Source of the DNA: Planctomycetaceae bacterium
Lineage (GTDB): Bacteria; Planctomycetota; Planctomycetia; Pirellulales; Thermoguttaceae
NCBI GenBank assembly: GCA_031274045.1
Contig: JAISQS010000036.1
Location: 1-27,241 of the forward strand
Length of the DNA: 27,241 bases
Direction: 5' to 3'
Part shown: piece by piece, positions 1-7,932 of the stretch
How the letters are laid out: every line of letters begins with the position of its first letter
Numbering within the stretch: position 1 is the first letter of the stretch
Translations under genes and position numbers: made by a program
Notes under the pieces: model-generated
Database searches by the model: none
Told to the model about the DNA's origin: nothing
What the model saw: only the letters and a program-made list of their open reading frames with translations

Positions 1-877
1 AACCGAACACGCAAGTACAACGATACATGGTATCAACGTAAAAATAAATGATAGTCCAGAAAAGATGTGTGGTATAACAAGGCGGGACGCCCGCGTTCCA
101 GTCCGCGCCGCTTCGCGGCAATAGTCGACATATGCCGACGGGTGACGATGCCGCGTGATAGCAGAGCTTTTTAGCAAAAATTCCAAATCATCCGTGATGA
201 GAGAATTTTGTATGAGCTGTTTATTTTTTTGCGTTCCGATTCAGTAAGCATCACAAGATAATTTTGAAATAAAACGATCCTCTCACAAAAAAATTTTCGA
301 CAAATCAACAAATAAAATAATTTTGAAATACGTTTTGCAATGCGTTTTGAAATTTTATTTGATAGTTATTGAAACGGTTTTGATGCTTGTTTTTTAAGTG
401 TATTTCACGAATTATGTTTTTTTGATACGAAGTCGGCAATGATAAAAAAACTTTTTGAAAAGAGGAGAATCTGCCCCCTTGACACATTTCCCTCTGATGG
501 TAAATTTACGCCCTTTCCAGTCGCGACCTAGTTGAGACTTTTTTTATTCACGCAGATTGAGAGCGGGATAGCGAGTGTTTTGCGGAGAAATTTGCGGGGG
601 CGATGGAGGCGGATTGCGTGTTGAGTTCGTATTGGTTCGCGGGAGTTTTCGGCAATTTTTTTGGCAAATGTTTTTGAGAGAAGCCATCTTTTGAGTTGCA
701 CAGGCGGTTATGCGGGTGGTTTAATTTTCGGATCATGGCGAGTAAATTGGTAGTAGTTCTCCGACAACAGGTCAAAGGGAAAACTGTTGCGGTGATAGAG
801 AGCGAAGCCTGCCGCCATGTAGGTTTCGGTGTATTGGCTTGAAAGTATAAATCAGTTTTAGTTTGGGAGAATGACTA
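1..877. other. Non-coding region upstream of rpsJ
   Basis: No convincing gene is seen in these 877 bases. In frame 1, positions 1-51 read open from the window edge to a TGA (ending DTWYQRKNK), so this could be the 3' end of an upstream gene, but it is too short to identify. Positions 82-94 (GCGGG, loop ACG, CCCGC) and 107-119 (GCCGC, loop TTC, GCGGC) are two small GC-rich hairpins that stand out from the AT-rich surroundings. From about 240 to 400 the sequence is T/A-rich with repeated TTTTGAAAT words. The short minus-strand reading frames here have biased, unrecognisable translations and look spurious. The 3' part is probably the leader of the ribosomal cluster. Confidence 0.6.
479..506 (+). 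promoter_or_regulatory. Candidate sigma-70-type promoter upstream of the S10 cluster
   Basis: TTGACA (479-484) is followed after 16 bases by TAAATT (501-506). The -35 hexamer is perfect and the -10 matches four of six consensus positions. If used, it would give a leader of roughly 365 nt before rpsJ, long enough for a regulatory RNA fold. A second, weaker TATAAA at 846-851 lies nearer the gene but lacks a clear -35. Inference from motif only. Confidence 0.35.
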
Positions 878-1207
878 GTGAGTGTGCTTGGGCATGAAAC
901 AATAAGAATCAGGATGGAAGCATTTGACAACGCAGTGCTTGATCAAAGTGCCGGTGATATCGTTGATACGGCAAAACGTACAGGTTCATTGGTTCGGGGT
1001 CCTATCCCTTTGCCAACCCGAATCGAGCGTTACACCGTTCTCTCCAGTCCGCATGTTGATAAAAAAGCCAGACAACAATATGAAATCAGAACTCATAAAC
1101 GAGTCATCGACATCGTACAAGCAACAGCGAAAACAATCGACGCACTAAATAAACTAACGTTGCCAGCCGGAGTGGATATAAAAATTAAAACGACGGGAAA
1201 GAAATAA
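878..1207 (+). CDS. rpsJ: 30S ribosomal protein S10 (uS10)
   Basis: Protein of 109 residues, the normal length for S10, which sits in the head of the 30S subunit and, as NusE, also partners NusB in transcription antitermination. The GTG start at 878 is supported by GGGAGA at 865-870, seven bases upstream. The core is typical: IRIRMEAFDN near the start, GPIPLPTRIERYTVLSSPHVDKKARQ cut into the usual loop region, then YEIRTHKRVIDI. An ATG at 871 reads into a stop after eight codons and was rejected as start. It is the first gene of the cluster seen here; rpsL, rpsG and fusA, often placed before it, are not in the window. The gap to rplC is 503 nt, the longest in the cluster. Confidence 0.97.
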   Translation: MSVLGHETIRIRMEAFDNAVLDQSAGDIVDTAKRTGSLVRGPIPLPTRIERYTVLSSPHVDKKARQQYEIRTHKRVIDIVQATAKTIDALNKLTLPAGVDIKIKTTGKK

Positions 1208-1710
1208 TAGAATACATAAAACCAATTTGCAAAAACGGCAAAAAGCATTGGCGACACAACAATCAGAGAAAAACGAAGACCTGCAAAGTAGAAGTGTAAC
1301 GAGAATAATCGGGAATGTATCAAAAACGAGACAACCCGGAGACAGTGTACACAGTCTGCATCAGTTTTCAAAAATCCCAAAAGCTGATACGCCTCTGACT
1401 GCGGTGAAAGGATACGCGACGTATTGCGAGTTTCGTTGATATTAAAGCAATAGGCGACAAGTTCAAATCAAATGTTGCCGTAAATGATCACACAAAAAGA
1501 GACGAAATAATCAATGTGAGCAGTCAAAAATATTGTGAATAAGCAGTATTTTTTCTGTACGGAGAATTGAAAATATTTTATTCCGCGTGCGTATATTGGT
1601 TCGCGCTTTTTCGACTTTGATTTATTTCGGGACGCTTTTAACATTACAGATTGTTCTCAATCGGGACAGCAAACCTTATAGGGAATTTTCGCAACAATAA
1701 ATTTAGTCAA
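1208..1710. other. Long rpsJ-rplC spacer
   Basis: A 503-nt gap where related clusters usually have a few dozen bases. The first 200 bases keep the A/C-rich bias of the rpsJ 3' end. Positions 1411-1531 hold a copy of the 120-nt interspersed element described separately. TTGAAA (1567-1572) and TATATT (1592-1597) are 19 bases apart, a weak promoter-like pair. The 70-residue reading frame at 1227-1439 has no recognisable features and runs through the element in a frame not kept in other copies, so I do not call it. Confidence 0.6.
1411..1531 (+). repeat. 120-nt interspersed element, copy in rpsJ-rplC spacer
   Basis: Head at 1411-1450 contains ATACGCGACGTATTG then AGTTTCGTTGAT, centre TTGCCGTAAATGA at about 1475-1487, tail at 1499-1531 with GACGAAATAATCAATGTG and GAGCAGTCAAAAAT. 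GGCGACA (1453-1459) can pair with TGTTGCC (1473-1479), a 7-bp stem with one G-T pair. Length 121 nt, matching the other full copies. Confidence 0.6.
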
Positions 1711-2466
1711 ATGTCAATCGGACTTTTAGGAAAAAAAATTGGGTGTACTCAATTGTACACGGAGACGGGTGAGGTTGTTCCGGTAACTGTTGTCCAAGCC
1801 GGACCGTGCCACGTTTTGCAACTTCGAAAGAATGATCTGGACGGTTACGAAGCAGTACAAATTGGTTACGGCGACAAGTCCCGAACGCGGGCATCGAAAA
1901 GCGAACGCGGTCATGTTGCACAAATCGAGAGCAAACGCCGCAAGCAACGAATCACTAACGGCGTGAAGATAGCACCAAAAGCAGATTGCGAACCGAAAAA
2001 ATTCATTCGCGAATTCCGCATCCCGACCGAAGGATATTCCGTAGGTCAGGCACTTGCTGTCGATATATTCGACAATGTTTTATCGGTAGACGTTACAGCG
2101 ATAAGCAAAGGTTCCGGTTACACCGGTGTAATGAAACGGCATAATTTTGGCGGACAAAGAGCCTCGCATGGTGTGAAAAAGTGCCATCGACATTTGGGGA
2201 GTAGCGGTTGTAGTGCCTTCCCAAGCCGCACCCAAAAAGGTAAAAAAATGCCGGGTCACTACGGAACAGATAGAGTCACCGTGAGAAATCAGAAGGTGGT
2301 ACTTGTTGATAAAGAGAATAACTTGCTCGTGATCCGCGGCGCAATTCCGGGTCCAAAAGGCGGCTACGTAACAATTAAACCAACAAACATACAACCAGCC
2401 CCCAAAGCAAATCATTGGAAAATCGCCAAAAAAGAACAAACCCCACAACAGACAACAGCCGAATAA
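1711..2466 (+). CDS. rplC: 50S ribosomal protein L3 (uL3)
   Basis: Protein of 251 residues. L3 is an early-binding 50S assembly protein whose loop reaches toward the peptidyl transferase centre. The start is placed at the ATG before SIGLLGKKIGCTQLY because L3 proteins begin here; an in-frame TTG at 1651 would add 20 residues with no family support. No Shine-Dalgarno sequence precedes 1711. The signature loop is present (GQRASHGVKKCHR, GSSGCSAFPSRTQKGKKMPGH). The C-terminus (APKANHWKIAKKEQ and on) extends past the usual core as a Lys/Gln/Thr-rich tail, and positions 2341-2460 are about 76% A+C on the coding strand by hand count. Confidence 0.96.
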   Translation: MSIGLLGKKIGCTQLYTETGEVVPVTVVQAGPCHVLQLRKNDLDGYEAVQIGYGDKSRTRASKSERGHVAQIESKRRKQRITNGVKIAPKADCEPKKFIREFRIPTEGYSVGQALAVDIFDNVLSVDVTAISKGSGYTGVMKRHNFGGQRASHGVKKCHRHLGSSGCSAFPSRTQKGKKMPGHYGTDRVTVRNQKVVLVDKENNLLVIRGAIPGPKGGYVTIKPTNIQPAPKANHWKIAKKEQTPQQTTAE

Positions 2467-2811
2467 ACACGTTTTTTTGATGTCAAAATTGAACGGTAAC
2501 GGTGTTGATGATCGTTTGAGAGTTTTTGTACAAAAATATTGAATAAAATTGTGTCGAAGAGATGATATTGATTCGACTAATAATATTTTGCCGGCGAATG
2601 AGTCAAAGTTAATTCAGTTTGACATCGCATCGTAGGCGGGATAATTTTGGTGAACGGTTTGATGTGCCGTTTGCCCAATGTACACGCGACAAATTTTAGG
2701 TTCGTTGATTAATGCTAAATTTGAGGTTGTTGCGTTTTGTGGTTGATGGTTTTTAGAAGTGTTTTTTATTTAAGTAATATTTTAAGATAAGTTTTTTGAT
2801 TCAGGTGTGCC
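2467..2811. other. rplC-rplD spacer
   Basis: A 345-nt gap without a gene. It flips from the A+C-rich rplC 3' end to G+T-rich sequence: positions 2641-2760 are about 68% G+T by hand count. It holds a tail fragment of the 120-nt element (2591-2624) and a perfect TTGACA (2619-2624) that overlaps the end of that fragment, with GATAAT at 2640-2645. The 15-base spacing is short for a promoter, so this is only a weak candidate. Confidence 0.55.
2591..2624 (+). repeat. Tail fragment of the 120-nt interspersed element
   Basis: GGCGAATGAGTCAAAGTT followed by AATTCAGTTTGACA lines up with the tail of the copy before rplF (GCGAAATATCAAGTG, CAGACAGTTTGAA). No head is recognised about 90 bases upstream, so this is a partial or strongly diverged copy. 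Confidence 0.4.
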
Positions 2812-3474
2812 ATGCCTAGCGTCGAATTGACCGTTTATAACAAATTAGGAAACGAGGTTGAAAAGTTGTCAGTTGATATTGACGCGATAGCGTCACGTAT
2901 AAGCAACCAGCTTTTGCATGACGCTATCGTTATGTACCAATCCAATTTGCGTCAAGGTTCAGCGAAAACAAAGACTCGTGCCGAAGTTGCGGGACATAAG
3001 AAAAAGATGTACAAACAAAAAGGTACAGGTAACGCTCGCGCGGGTCATCGTAGAAGCGGAGTGCGTCGCGGCGGAGGTCATATTTTTGCAAAAAGTCCGC
3101 GCGACTGGTCGTACAGATTGCCAAGAAAAGCATTGCAAACAGCTACACGCATGGCTATCGCGTCCAAAATTAACAGCTCGCAAATTACGCTTATTGACAT
3201 CTTGACAATTGATTCGCCAAAAACAAAAGAAGTCGCCGCCATTCTAAAATCTCTCAAAATCAATGAAACAGTCCTAGTCGCCATCGAAGAACATAACACA
3301 AATCTACACAGAAGTTTTAGAAACATAAACGGAGTAAGAATTCTTCCCGTCTCCGATCTCAACGCATACGAAATTCTACGTCCAAAACGTCTCCTCATAA
3401 CAAAAGCCGCACTCACAAAATTCATCAATACGAAGGATGCGGCAAATCAAAAAACTGAGGAACCTGAGTCATAA
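2812..3474 (+). CDS. rplD: 50S ribosomal protein L4 (uL4)
   Basis: Protein of 220 residues. L4 lines the constriction of the peptide exit tunnel; in Escherichia coli it also represses the S10 operon through the leader RNA, but no such leader can be recognised here. The tunnel loop is clear: GHKKKMYKQKGTGNARAGH, then RRGGGHIFAKSPRDWSYRLP (residues about 60-105). The C-terminal half has the usual alpha/beta fold (ETVLVAIEEH, GVRILPVSDLNAYEIL). The start has a weak AGGTG at 2803-2807. The last 15 residues (KDAANQKTEEPES) are a short charged tail. The coding strand moves from balanced at the 5' end to about 67% A+C over 3241-3420. Confidence 0.96.
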   Translation: MPSVELTVYNKLGNEVEKLSVDIDAIASRISNQLLHDAIVMYQSNLRQGSAKTKTRAEVAGHKKKMYKQKGTGNARAGHRRSGVRRGGGHIFAKSPRDWSYRLPRKALQTATRMAIASKINSSQITLIDILTIDSPKTKEVAAILKSLKINETVLVAIEEHNTNLHRSFRNINGVRILPVSDLNAYEILRPKRLLITKAALTKFINTKDAANQKTEEPES

Positions 3475-3726
3475 ACATAATATTAAAAGAATATCTTGAC
3501 GTGGAATACATGTTGGATGTAGGTTGAGAGTGCGGATTGAAATAGAGAATAGAGGAATAAAAGTTGATTGATATTGATTGATAGTAGCAGAATTGAATAA
3601 CGAAATATTTGACATGAAAAATTGTCTACGTATTTAACATAATCAAAATAATATTACAGCAGACCTTTGATAAAATAATCAGGCATCTGCAATAACAGCA
3701 GTATTTGAAATAAACGGAGGCGAATA

Positions 3727-4044
3727 ATGCCAAAAGGGAAAGACATTACAAAAGTAAACCTGCAACTTGAGCCGTATCAGGTTATTATTAGACCTGTTGT
3801 TACAGAGAAGGGCTTTGAACTTGCCGAACATCAGAACATTTATTCGTTTGAAGTAAATATGTTCGCCAATAAAGCACAAATAAAAAGTGCTGTCGAGTTT
3901 CTGTTTGAAGTCAGAGTCGTCGCTGTGAAGACGCAAGTGCGCAGAGGCAAAGAAAGGCGAGTTAGACATAAAATTGGTAAAACAAAGACTCGCAAAAGAG
4001 CATTGGTAAAGTTGCACGAAGAGGATAGAATCAATTACTACTAA
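3727..4044 (+). CDS. rplW: 50S ribosomal protein L23 (uL23)
   Basis: Protein of 105 residues, normal for L23, which sits at the tunnel exit and serves as docking site for trigger factor and the signal recognition particle. A strong GGAGG (3716-3720) lies six bases before the ATG. The family core is present: YQVIIRPVVTEKGFELAE, YSFEVNMFANKAQIKSAVEFLF, VAVKTQVRRGKERRVRHKIG. The basic turn RRGKERRVRH is the rRNA-binding loop. The gene lies 252 nt after rplD and 212 nt before rplB. Confidence 0.96.
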   Translation: MPKGKDITKVNLQLEPYQVIIRPVVTEKGFELAEHQNIYSFEVNMFANKAQIKSAVEFLFEVRVVAVKTQVRRGKERRVRHKIGKTKTRKRALVKLHEEDRINYY

Positions 4045-4090
4045 TTACTTGCAAGTTGATAACACAAAGTTAAAAGCAGATTGGTTGTGT

Positions 4091-4212
4091 GTACAGGTGC
4101 TGTGAATTTCGTTGACGCAAGAGCTACAGTGATGACTGCCGACATGAATTGAAGCAATCGCAGATAAACCGGTGATTGTGAGCGAAGTTTTCAGTACGGG
4201 CAATTTAAAAAT
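4091..4212 (+). repeat. 120-nt interspersed element, copy in rplW-rplB spacer
   Basis: Head at 4091-4130 (GTACAGGTGCTGTG, then AATTTCGTTGACGCAAGAGC), centre AATCGCAGATAAACC at 4157-4170, tail at 4178-4212 (GTGAGCGAAGTTTTCAGTAC, GGGCAATTTAAAAA). Length 122 nt. It ends 44 bases before the rplB start. Confidence 0.6.
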
Positions 4213-4256
4213 TAAAATCTGCTGAATAACACGAACAGATAAAATTTGGTGATCAA

Positions 4257-5120
4257 ATGGGTATAAAGAAACATAAACCAAATAATGCCGGTCGCCGTAA
4301 CATGAGTGTAAGCGATTTTGCTGAACTCACAAAAGATGCGTTGCCGGAAAAGAGGTTGTTGCGTCCTAAACGGCGGACGAACGGTCGAAATAATCAAGGC
4401 ATCATAACGGTTCGGCATCGCGGCGGCGGACATAAAAGGCAATACAGATTAGTCGATTTTCGCCGTAATAAAGACGGAGTTGATGCGGTGGTTGCTTCGG
4501 TTCAATACGATCCGAATCGTAGTGCGAGGCTTGCGCTTTTGAATTATGTTGATGGCGAGAAGCGGTATATTATTGCACCGGAAGGGTTGACTGTCGGCGC
4601 GAGGATAATGAGCGGACGAGGTGCTCCGCCGAATCTCGGCAACTGCCTCTTGCTGTCAGAAATTCCTTTGGGTGCGGAAGTACACAATATTGAGTTGCAA
4701 CCGAATCGCGGCGGAGTGCTTTGTAGATCGGCTGGTTCAAAGGCGACGTTGGTTGCTCGTGATGCCGATGCGGGTTGGGCGCAGTTGAATATGCCAAGTG
4801 GTGAGATTCGACGAGTGCCTATAAATTGCAGAGCTGTTATAGGAGTGGTTGGTAATATTGACCACATGAATATTGAGATTGGCAAAGCCGGCAGGAGTCG
4901 TTGGTTGGGTCGCCGACCACATGTTAGAGGTACGGCGATGAATCCGATTGACCACCCGCACGGCGGCGGTGAAGGACGCACAAAAGGCGGTCGTCATCCG
5001 GTCACCCCAACAGGTAAGCCGACAAAAGGAACCTCAACAAGAAAGAAAAGAAAACCAACAAACAAAGCAATCATACGCAGACGAAAAAGCAGACGTTATG
5101 GCGTGTTGAAATTGTCTTAG
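4257..5120 (+). CDS. rplB: 50S ribosomal protein L2 (uL2)
   Basis: Protein of 287 residues, a little longer than the 273 of E. coli. L2 is needed for subunit joining and peptidyl transferase activity. The critical C-terminal loop HPHGGGEGRTKGGRHPVTP is intact, including the histidine next to the catalytic centre. Also seen are NNQGIITVRHRGGGHKR, YRLVDFRRNKDGVDA, and MSGRGAPPNLGNCLLL. GGTGAT (4248-4253), complementary to the 3' end of 16S rRNA, precedes the ATG but is close to it. The last 40 residues are Arg/Lys-rich and A+C-rich in DNA. Confidence 0.97.
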   Translation: MGIKKHKPNNAGRRNMSVSDFAELTKDALPEKRLLRPKRRTNGRNNQGIITVRHRGGGHKRQYRLVDFRRNKDGVDAVVASVQYDPNRSARLALLNYVDGEKRYIIAPEGLTVGARIMSGRGAPPNLGNCLLLSEIPLGAEVHNIELQPNRGGVLCRSAGSKATLVARDADAGWAQLNMPSGEIRRVPINCRAVIGVVGNIDHMNIEIGKAGRSRWLGRRPHVRGTAMNPIDHPHGGGEGRTKGGRHPVTPTGKPTKGTSTRKKRKPTNKAIIRRRKSRRYGVLKLS

Positions 5121-5393
5121 CAAGTGCGGAATTGTTTTTTGATTTTTAATTTTTGATTTGTTTTTCGCTTATAAATTTGGTGTCAACGTAAATAGTCAGC
5201 AATCGTATTTTTTAAGCACTAAATTGCAATATCGAGTATCAGTTTTTGTTTGCAGCTTTAATTTTGAATCCGTTTTTAGGCGTTTTGCCTGAGTGAATTC
5301 AGTGAGTTGTGAATTACTAATAAACATGTAAGTTATTTATTTTCATTCGTGTTCAATCCCCGCGAATAAGTGTTTTTTTGGGATTTATTGACT

Positions 5394-5666
5394 ATGAGCA
5401 GATCTGTAAAAAAAGGACCATTTGTCAATGTTAAACTTCTCGCCAAAGTTGAGAAGCTAGATAACGCTGTCAAGAAGGAACCCATAAAGACATGGGCAAG
5501 GGCTTGTACGATTGTTCCTGAATTTGTGGGACATACTTTCCTTGTGCATAACGGCAAGGCGTTCGTCAAAGTATTCGTTACGGAAGAGATGGTTGGTCAT
5601 AAGTTAGGTGAGTTCTCAATTACACGAATATTCAGAGGACACGGCGGCAAAGGCGGCAAGAAGTAA
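5394..5666 (+). CDS. rpsS: 30S ribosomal protein S19 (uS19)
   Basis: Protein of 90 residues. S19 pairs with S13 in the 30S head and contacts the tRNA-bearing intersubunit space. The start is the ATG before SRSVKKGPFVNVKLL, as in the family; an in-frame GTG at 5370 would add eight hydrophobic residues without support. The C-terminal signature is complete (GHTFLVHNGKAFVKVFVTEEMVGHKLGEFS, quoted here only in part as GKAFVKVFVTEEMVGHKLGE). Only a GGGA upstream resembles a ribosome binding site. The gap before it is 273 nt and the one after it 390 nt. Confidence 0.96.
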   Translation: MSRSVKKGPFVNVKLLAKVEKLDNAVKKEPIKTWARACTIVPEFVGHTFLVHNGKAFVKVFVTEEMVGHKLGEFSITRIFRGHGGKGGKK

Positions 5667-6056
5667 GTGAATAACAAGAGACAGAACAAAGAGACATAAA
5701 CGAGAGCTGTTTAACTTTTGGTTGGTCTGGTTTTGACTAGCCGGTTTCGGATTTGTTAGTCTCGAATGTTTTGGCGAATATGTTGAGATGTTTTTTGAAG
5801 GGGATCGTTTTTAGTATCGTGTTGAGATCAGTTTTTTTGTTTTAATGATTTCTTCGTGAGTGATTTGTACGCGGCGTAGTATGGATTTCATTGACGTAAT
5901 GCCAAAGTGTGAGAGCCGCTTTTATTGTGTGAGTTGGCGGGTGAGTGCGAATATCAAGAGTGATCAATTTAGCCGTTTTGTCATTCATAATATCCCGCAA
6001 CGTATGCGAAATTTGAGCGCGTGTAGTTTAAAATTTTTTTACAAAAAAGTATTGCG
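5667..6056. other. rpsS-rplV spacer
   Basis: A 390-nt, T/G-rich gap. It contains a copy of the 120-nt element (5867-5972) and a second tail-like stretch at 6005-6034. A 66-codon reading frame (5860-6060, GTG start) passes through the element and its TGA overlaps the rplV start as ATGA. Because the element also occurs in other gaps with stops in this frame, I do not call it a gene, but the coupling-like overlap is worth noting. Confidence 0.5.
5867..5972 (+). repeat. 120-nt interspersed element, copy in rpsS-rplV spacer
   Basis: Head at 5867-5910 (GTACGCGGCGTAGTATG, GATTTCATTGACGTAATG), tail at 5939-5972 (GGGTGAGTGCGAATATCAAG, AGTGATCAATTTAG). A second tail-like piece follows at 6005-6034 (TGCGAAATTTGAGCGCGTG, TAGTTTAAAAT), so two units may be partly merged here. 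The centre is poorly kept. Confidence 0.5.
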
Positions 6057-6428
6057 ATGAGTAATAAAAAGTCAAAGCGTGATGCGGAAATACGACAAGA
6101 GACATTTGAAGCGAGTCACCGATACGCGAAAATGAGTGCGCAAAAGATTCGTCCTTATGCTGATCTTGTTCGCGGCAAGTACGCAGATGAGGCGCAGGAA
6201 ATACTTTCGTGTTATCCTAGCCGAGGTGCAAAACTTGTCAAAAAAGTTATCGAGAGTGCAGTGAAAAACGCACAAGATAGAAGAGCTTCAAAGAAAATGA
6301 GTGAATTGGAAGTTTCCGAGATTAGGATTGACGGTGGTCCGATGAGTAAAAGGTTTCGCCCGAAATCGCGCGGTTCTTCCAGCGTCTACTTCAAAAGAAC
6401 ATCGCACATCACGGTTGTTGTAAGTTGA
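6057..6428 (+). CDS. rplV: 50S ribosomal protein L22 (uL22)
   Basis: Protein of 123 residues with an N-terminal extension of about 20 residues over the E. coli core. L22 spans domain boundaries of 23S rRNA and its beta-hairpin lines the exit tunnel, where macrolide resistance changes occur. Seen: ASHRYAKMSAQKIRPYADLV at the start of the core, AKLVKKVIESAVKNAQDRR, and the hairpin region ISEIRIDGG-like (VSEIRIDGGPMSKRFRPKSR). The ATG at 6057 has no Shine-Dalgarno; the preceding bases are a run of T and A. It is preceded by 390 nt and followed by 348 nt of non-coding DNA. Confidence 0.95.
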   Translation: MSNKKSKRDAEIRQETFEASHRYAKMSAQKIRPYADLVRGKYADEAQEILSCYPSRGAKLVKKVIESAVKNAQDRRASKKMSELEVSEIRIDGGPMSKRFRPKSRGSSSVYFKRTSHITVVVS

Positions 6429-6776
6429 GATTTATTGATTGGCGGAATGTTTTTTTGTTGGCGAACTGCGGCTTGTATTCTTGTAAATCGGTTCTGGTGC
6501 GAATCAGGGTTGGTTGCAAATCGGAGGGATTGGTTATGGTATAGGTGAGAGTTTGCTGACGTGATGTTATAGCGGGACACTGTTGTGAGTTTTATTCGTG
6601 TGAGTGATGAGCGTGACGAATCTCGTAGTGCGAATAAAAATCAGGTGTGGGTAAGTTAAAGGCAGTATGGCTTGTTTTGCCGCTGTTTTTTGAGGGGTGT
6701 GAGAGGCAGAAAGTAAAATTTGTCTGTTAAACTAAAAAACAACATGAAAATTTAGATTAGAAAACCATAGAATAAC
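6429..6776. other. rplV-rpsC spacer
   Basis: A 348-nt G/T-rich gap with no gene on either strand. It carries a diverged copy of the 120-nt element at 6539-6644. The last 60 bases before rpsC are A-rich and lack a Shine-Dalgarno sequence. Confidence 0.5.
6539..6644 (+). repeat. 120-nt interspersed element, diverged copy in rplV-rpsC spacer
   Basis: Head GTATAGGTGAGAGTTTGCTG then ACGTGATGTTATAGCGG resembles the head of the rplW-rplB copy (GTACAGGTG, TTTCGTTGACG). The tail at 6611-6644 (GCGTGACGAATCTCGTAGTG, CGAATAAAAATCAG) is weaker. Lowest similarity of the forward copies. Confidence 0.4.
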
Positions 6777-7493
6777 ATGGGTCAAAAAGTAAATCCGGTT
6801 GCGTTTCGTACTGGCATAATGGAAGAGTGGAAAAGCCGTTGGTATGCTTCCAAGAAAGATTTTGCGGAGCTTCTTGTTGAGGACAAGAAGATACGTGATT
6901 TCATTAAGAAGCGTAAAGATGTTGCTGACAAACCGCTCTATCCGGCAATAGCCAAGATAGAAATAGAACGGACGCGAGATGAAGTTCGTGTCATTCTTTT
7001 TTCGGCTAAGCCCGGCGTAATGATCGGACAACGAGGGAGAAAAGTTGAGGAGCTTCAGGATGATTTACAACGAATAACCGGACGTCGGGTTAATCTCAAA
7101 ATTGAAGAGGTGCCGCGTCCTGATATTGTTGCTCAACTTGTTGCCGAAGACATAGGTGAACAATTGGTAAAACGGGTCGGTTTCCGCAGAACAATGAAGC
7201 GGGCAATGGAGCAGGCGATGGAATCCGGCGCGAAGGGTATAAAGATTCAGCTTTCCGGTAGGTTGGGCGGTGCGGAAATGGCGAGATGCGAAAAACAGAT
7301 CGCCGGTTCAATCCCGCTCTCAACATTAAGGGCAAAAATTGATTACGGCTTTCACGAAGCCAAGATCGCACAAGGTCATATTGGAATTCAAGTCTGGATA
7401 AATCAAGGGGAATATAGCGAGGACAATAACAATGGCGCGAATGCCGAAACGAGTAAAACATCGAAAAATCCAAAGAGGTCGTATAAAAGGTGA
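6777..7493 (+). CDS. rpsC: 30S ribosomal protein S3 (uS3)
   Basis: Protein of 238 residues. S3 lines the mRNA entry channel of the 30S subunit. N-terminal MGQKVNPVAFRTGI is canonical. The type-2 KH domain has its GxxG as GQRG (residues 84-87). The C-terminal domain keeps GRLGGAEMAR and the closing strand GHIGIQVWINQGEY. The 3' end is odd: the last 20 codons (residues 219-238, Lys/Asn/Ser-rich) overlap the first 62 nt of rplP in another frame, so the S3 tail is encoded by the out-of-frame L16 start region. No Shine-Dalgarno is visible before the ATG. Confidence 0.97.
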   Translation: MGQKVNPVAFRTGIMEEWKSRWYASKKDFAELLVEDKKIRDFIKKRKDVADKPLYPAIAKIEIERTRDEVRVILFSAKPGVMIGQRGRKVEELQDDLQRITGRRVNLKIEEVPRPDIVAQLVAEDIGEQLVKRVGFRRTMKRAMEQAMESGAKGIKIQLSGRLGGAEMARCEKQIAGSIPLSTLRAKIDYGFHEAKIAQGHIGIQVWINQGEYSEDNNNGANAETSKTSKNPKRSYKR

Positions 7494-7848
7494 AGCGACC
7501 AGAGGGAACGATGTGGTTTTTGGAGATTTTGGACTTCAAACGGTTGAAGGCGGATGGATTAGTGCTGCTACTATTGAAGCAGGACGTATCGCTGCACAAC
7601 AGTACCTCAGAACTGAAGGGCGGTTGTACATTCGCATTTTTCCAGATAAATCCATCACGTCAATCCCATTGGAAACACGTATGGGCAAAGGTAAAGGCGA
7701 ACCTGAATATTGGGCTGCCGTAGTAAAACCCGGAACCGTTATGTACGAAGTTTCCGGTGTTCCCGAAGAAACCGCTAAACTATGTTTCAACAGACTCGCT
7801 CACAAAATGCCCGTAAAGTGCAGATTCATCAAAAGAAAAATTATGTAG
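7432..7848 (+). CDS. rplP: 50S ribosomal protein L16 (uL16)
   Basis: Protein of 138 residues. L16 organises the A-site side of the 50S and is a late assembly protein. Sequence starts MARMPKRVKHRKIQRGRIKG and keeps GWISAATIEAGRIAAQQYLR, RIFPDKSITSIPLETRMGKG, EYWAAVVKPGTVMYEVSGV and the basic end KCRFIKRKIM. The start at 7432 has GAGG about nine bases upstream (inside rpsC); an ATG three codons on is possible. It begins 62 nt before the rpsC stop in the +1 frame, the only substantial overlap in a cluster otherwise full of long gaps, which makes translational coupling to rpsC likely. Confidence 0.97.
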   Translation: MARMPKRVKHRKIQRGRIKGEATRGNDVVFGDFGLQTVEGGWISAATIEAGRIAAQQYLRTEGRLYIRIFPDKSITSIPLETRMGKGKGEPEYWAAVVKPGTVMYEVSGVPEETAKLCFNRLAHKMPVKCRFIKRKIM

Positions 7849-7932
7849 CTTGTATACGGTTGCGTGATGTCGTATTTGATAATGACCCGTAATCATAGAA
7901 AAAGTTGCTGATTGTTCTTGCCGATGACAACA

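Noticed and set aside
1..51. C-terminal end of an upstream protein
   Set aside because: Sixteen codons to a stop are too few to identify; kept only as a remark.
305..775. Two minus-strand reading frames (60 and 75 codons) upstream of rpsJ
   Set aside because: Translations are low-complexity or unrecognisable, with repeated FQN words from T/A-rich DNA, and no ribosome binding sites.
1227..1439. 70-codon frame after rpsJ
   Set aside because: No family features; it crosses the interspersed element in a frame that is not open in other copies.
1651..1710. Upstream TTG start for L3
   Set aside because: The added 20 residues are not part of the L3 family and the frame is open only by chance.
4544..4981. 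145-codon frame opposite rplB
   Set aside because: Shadow of the conserved L2 coding sequence; no independent support.
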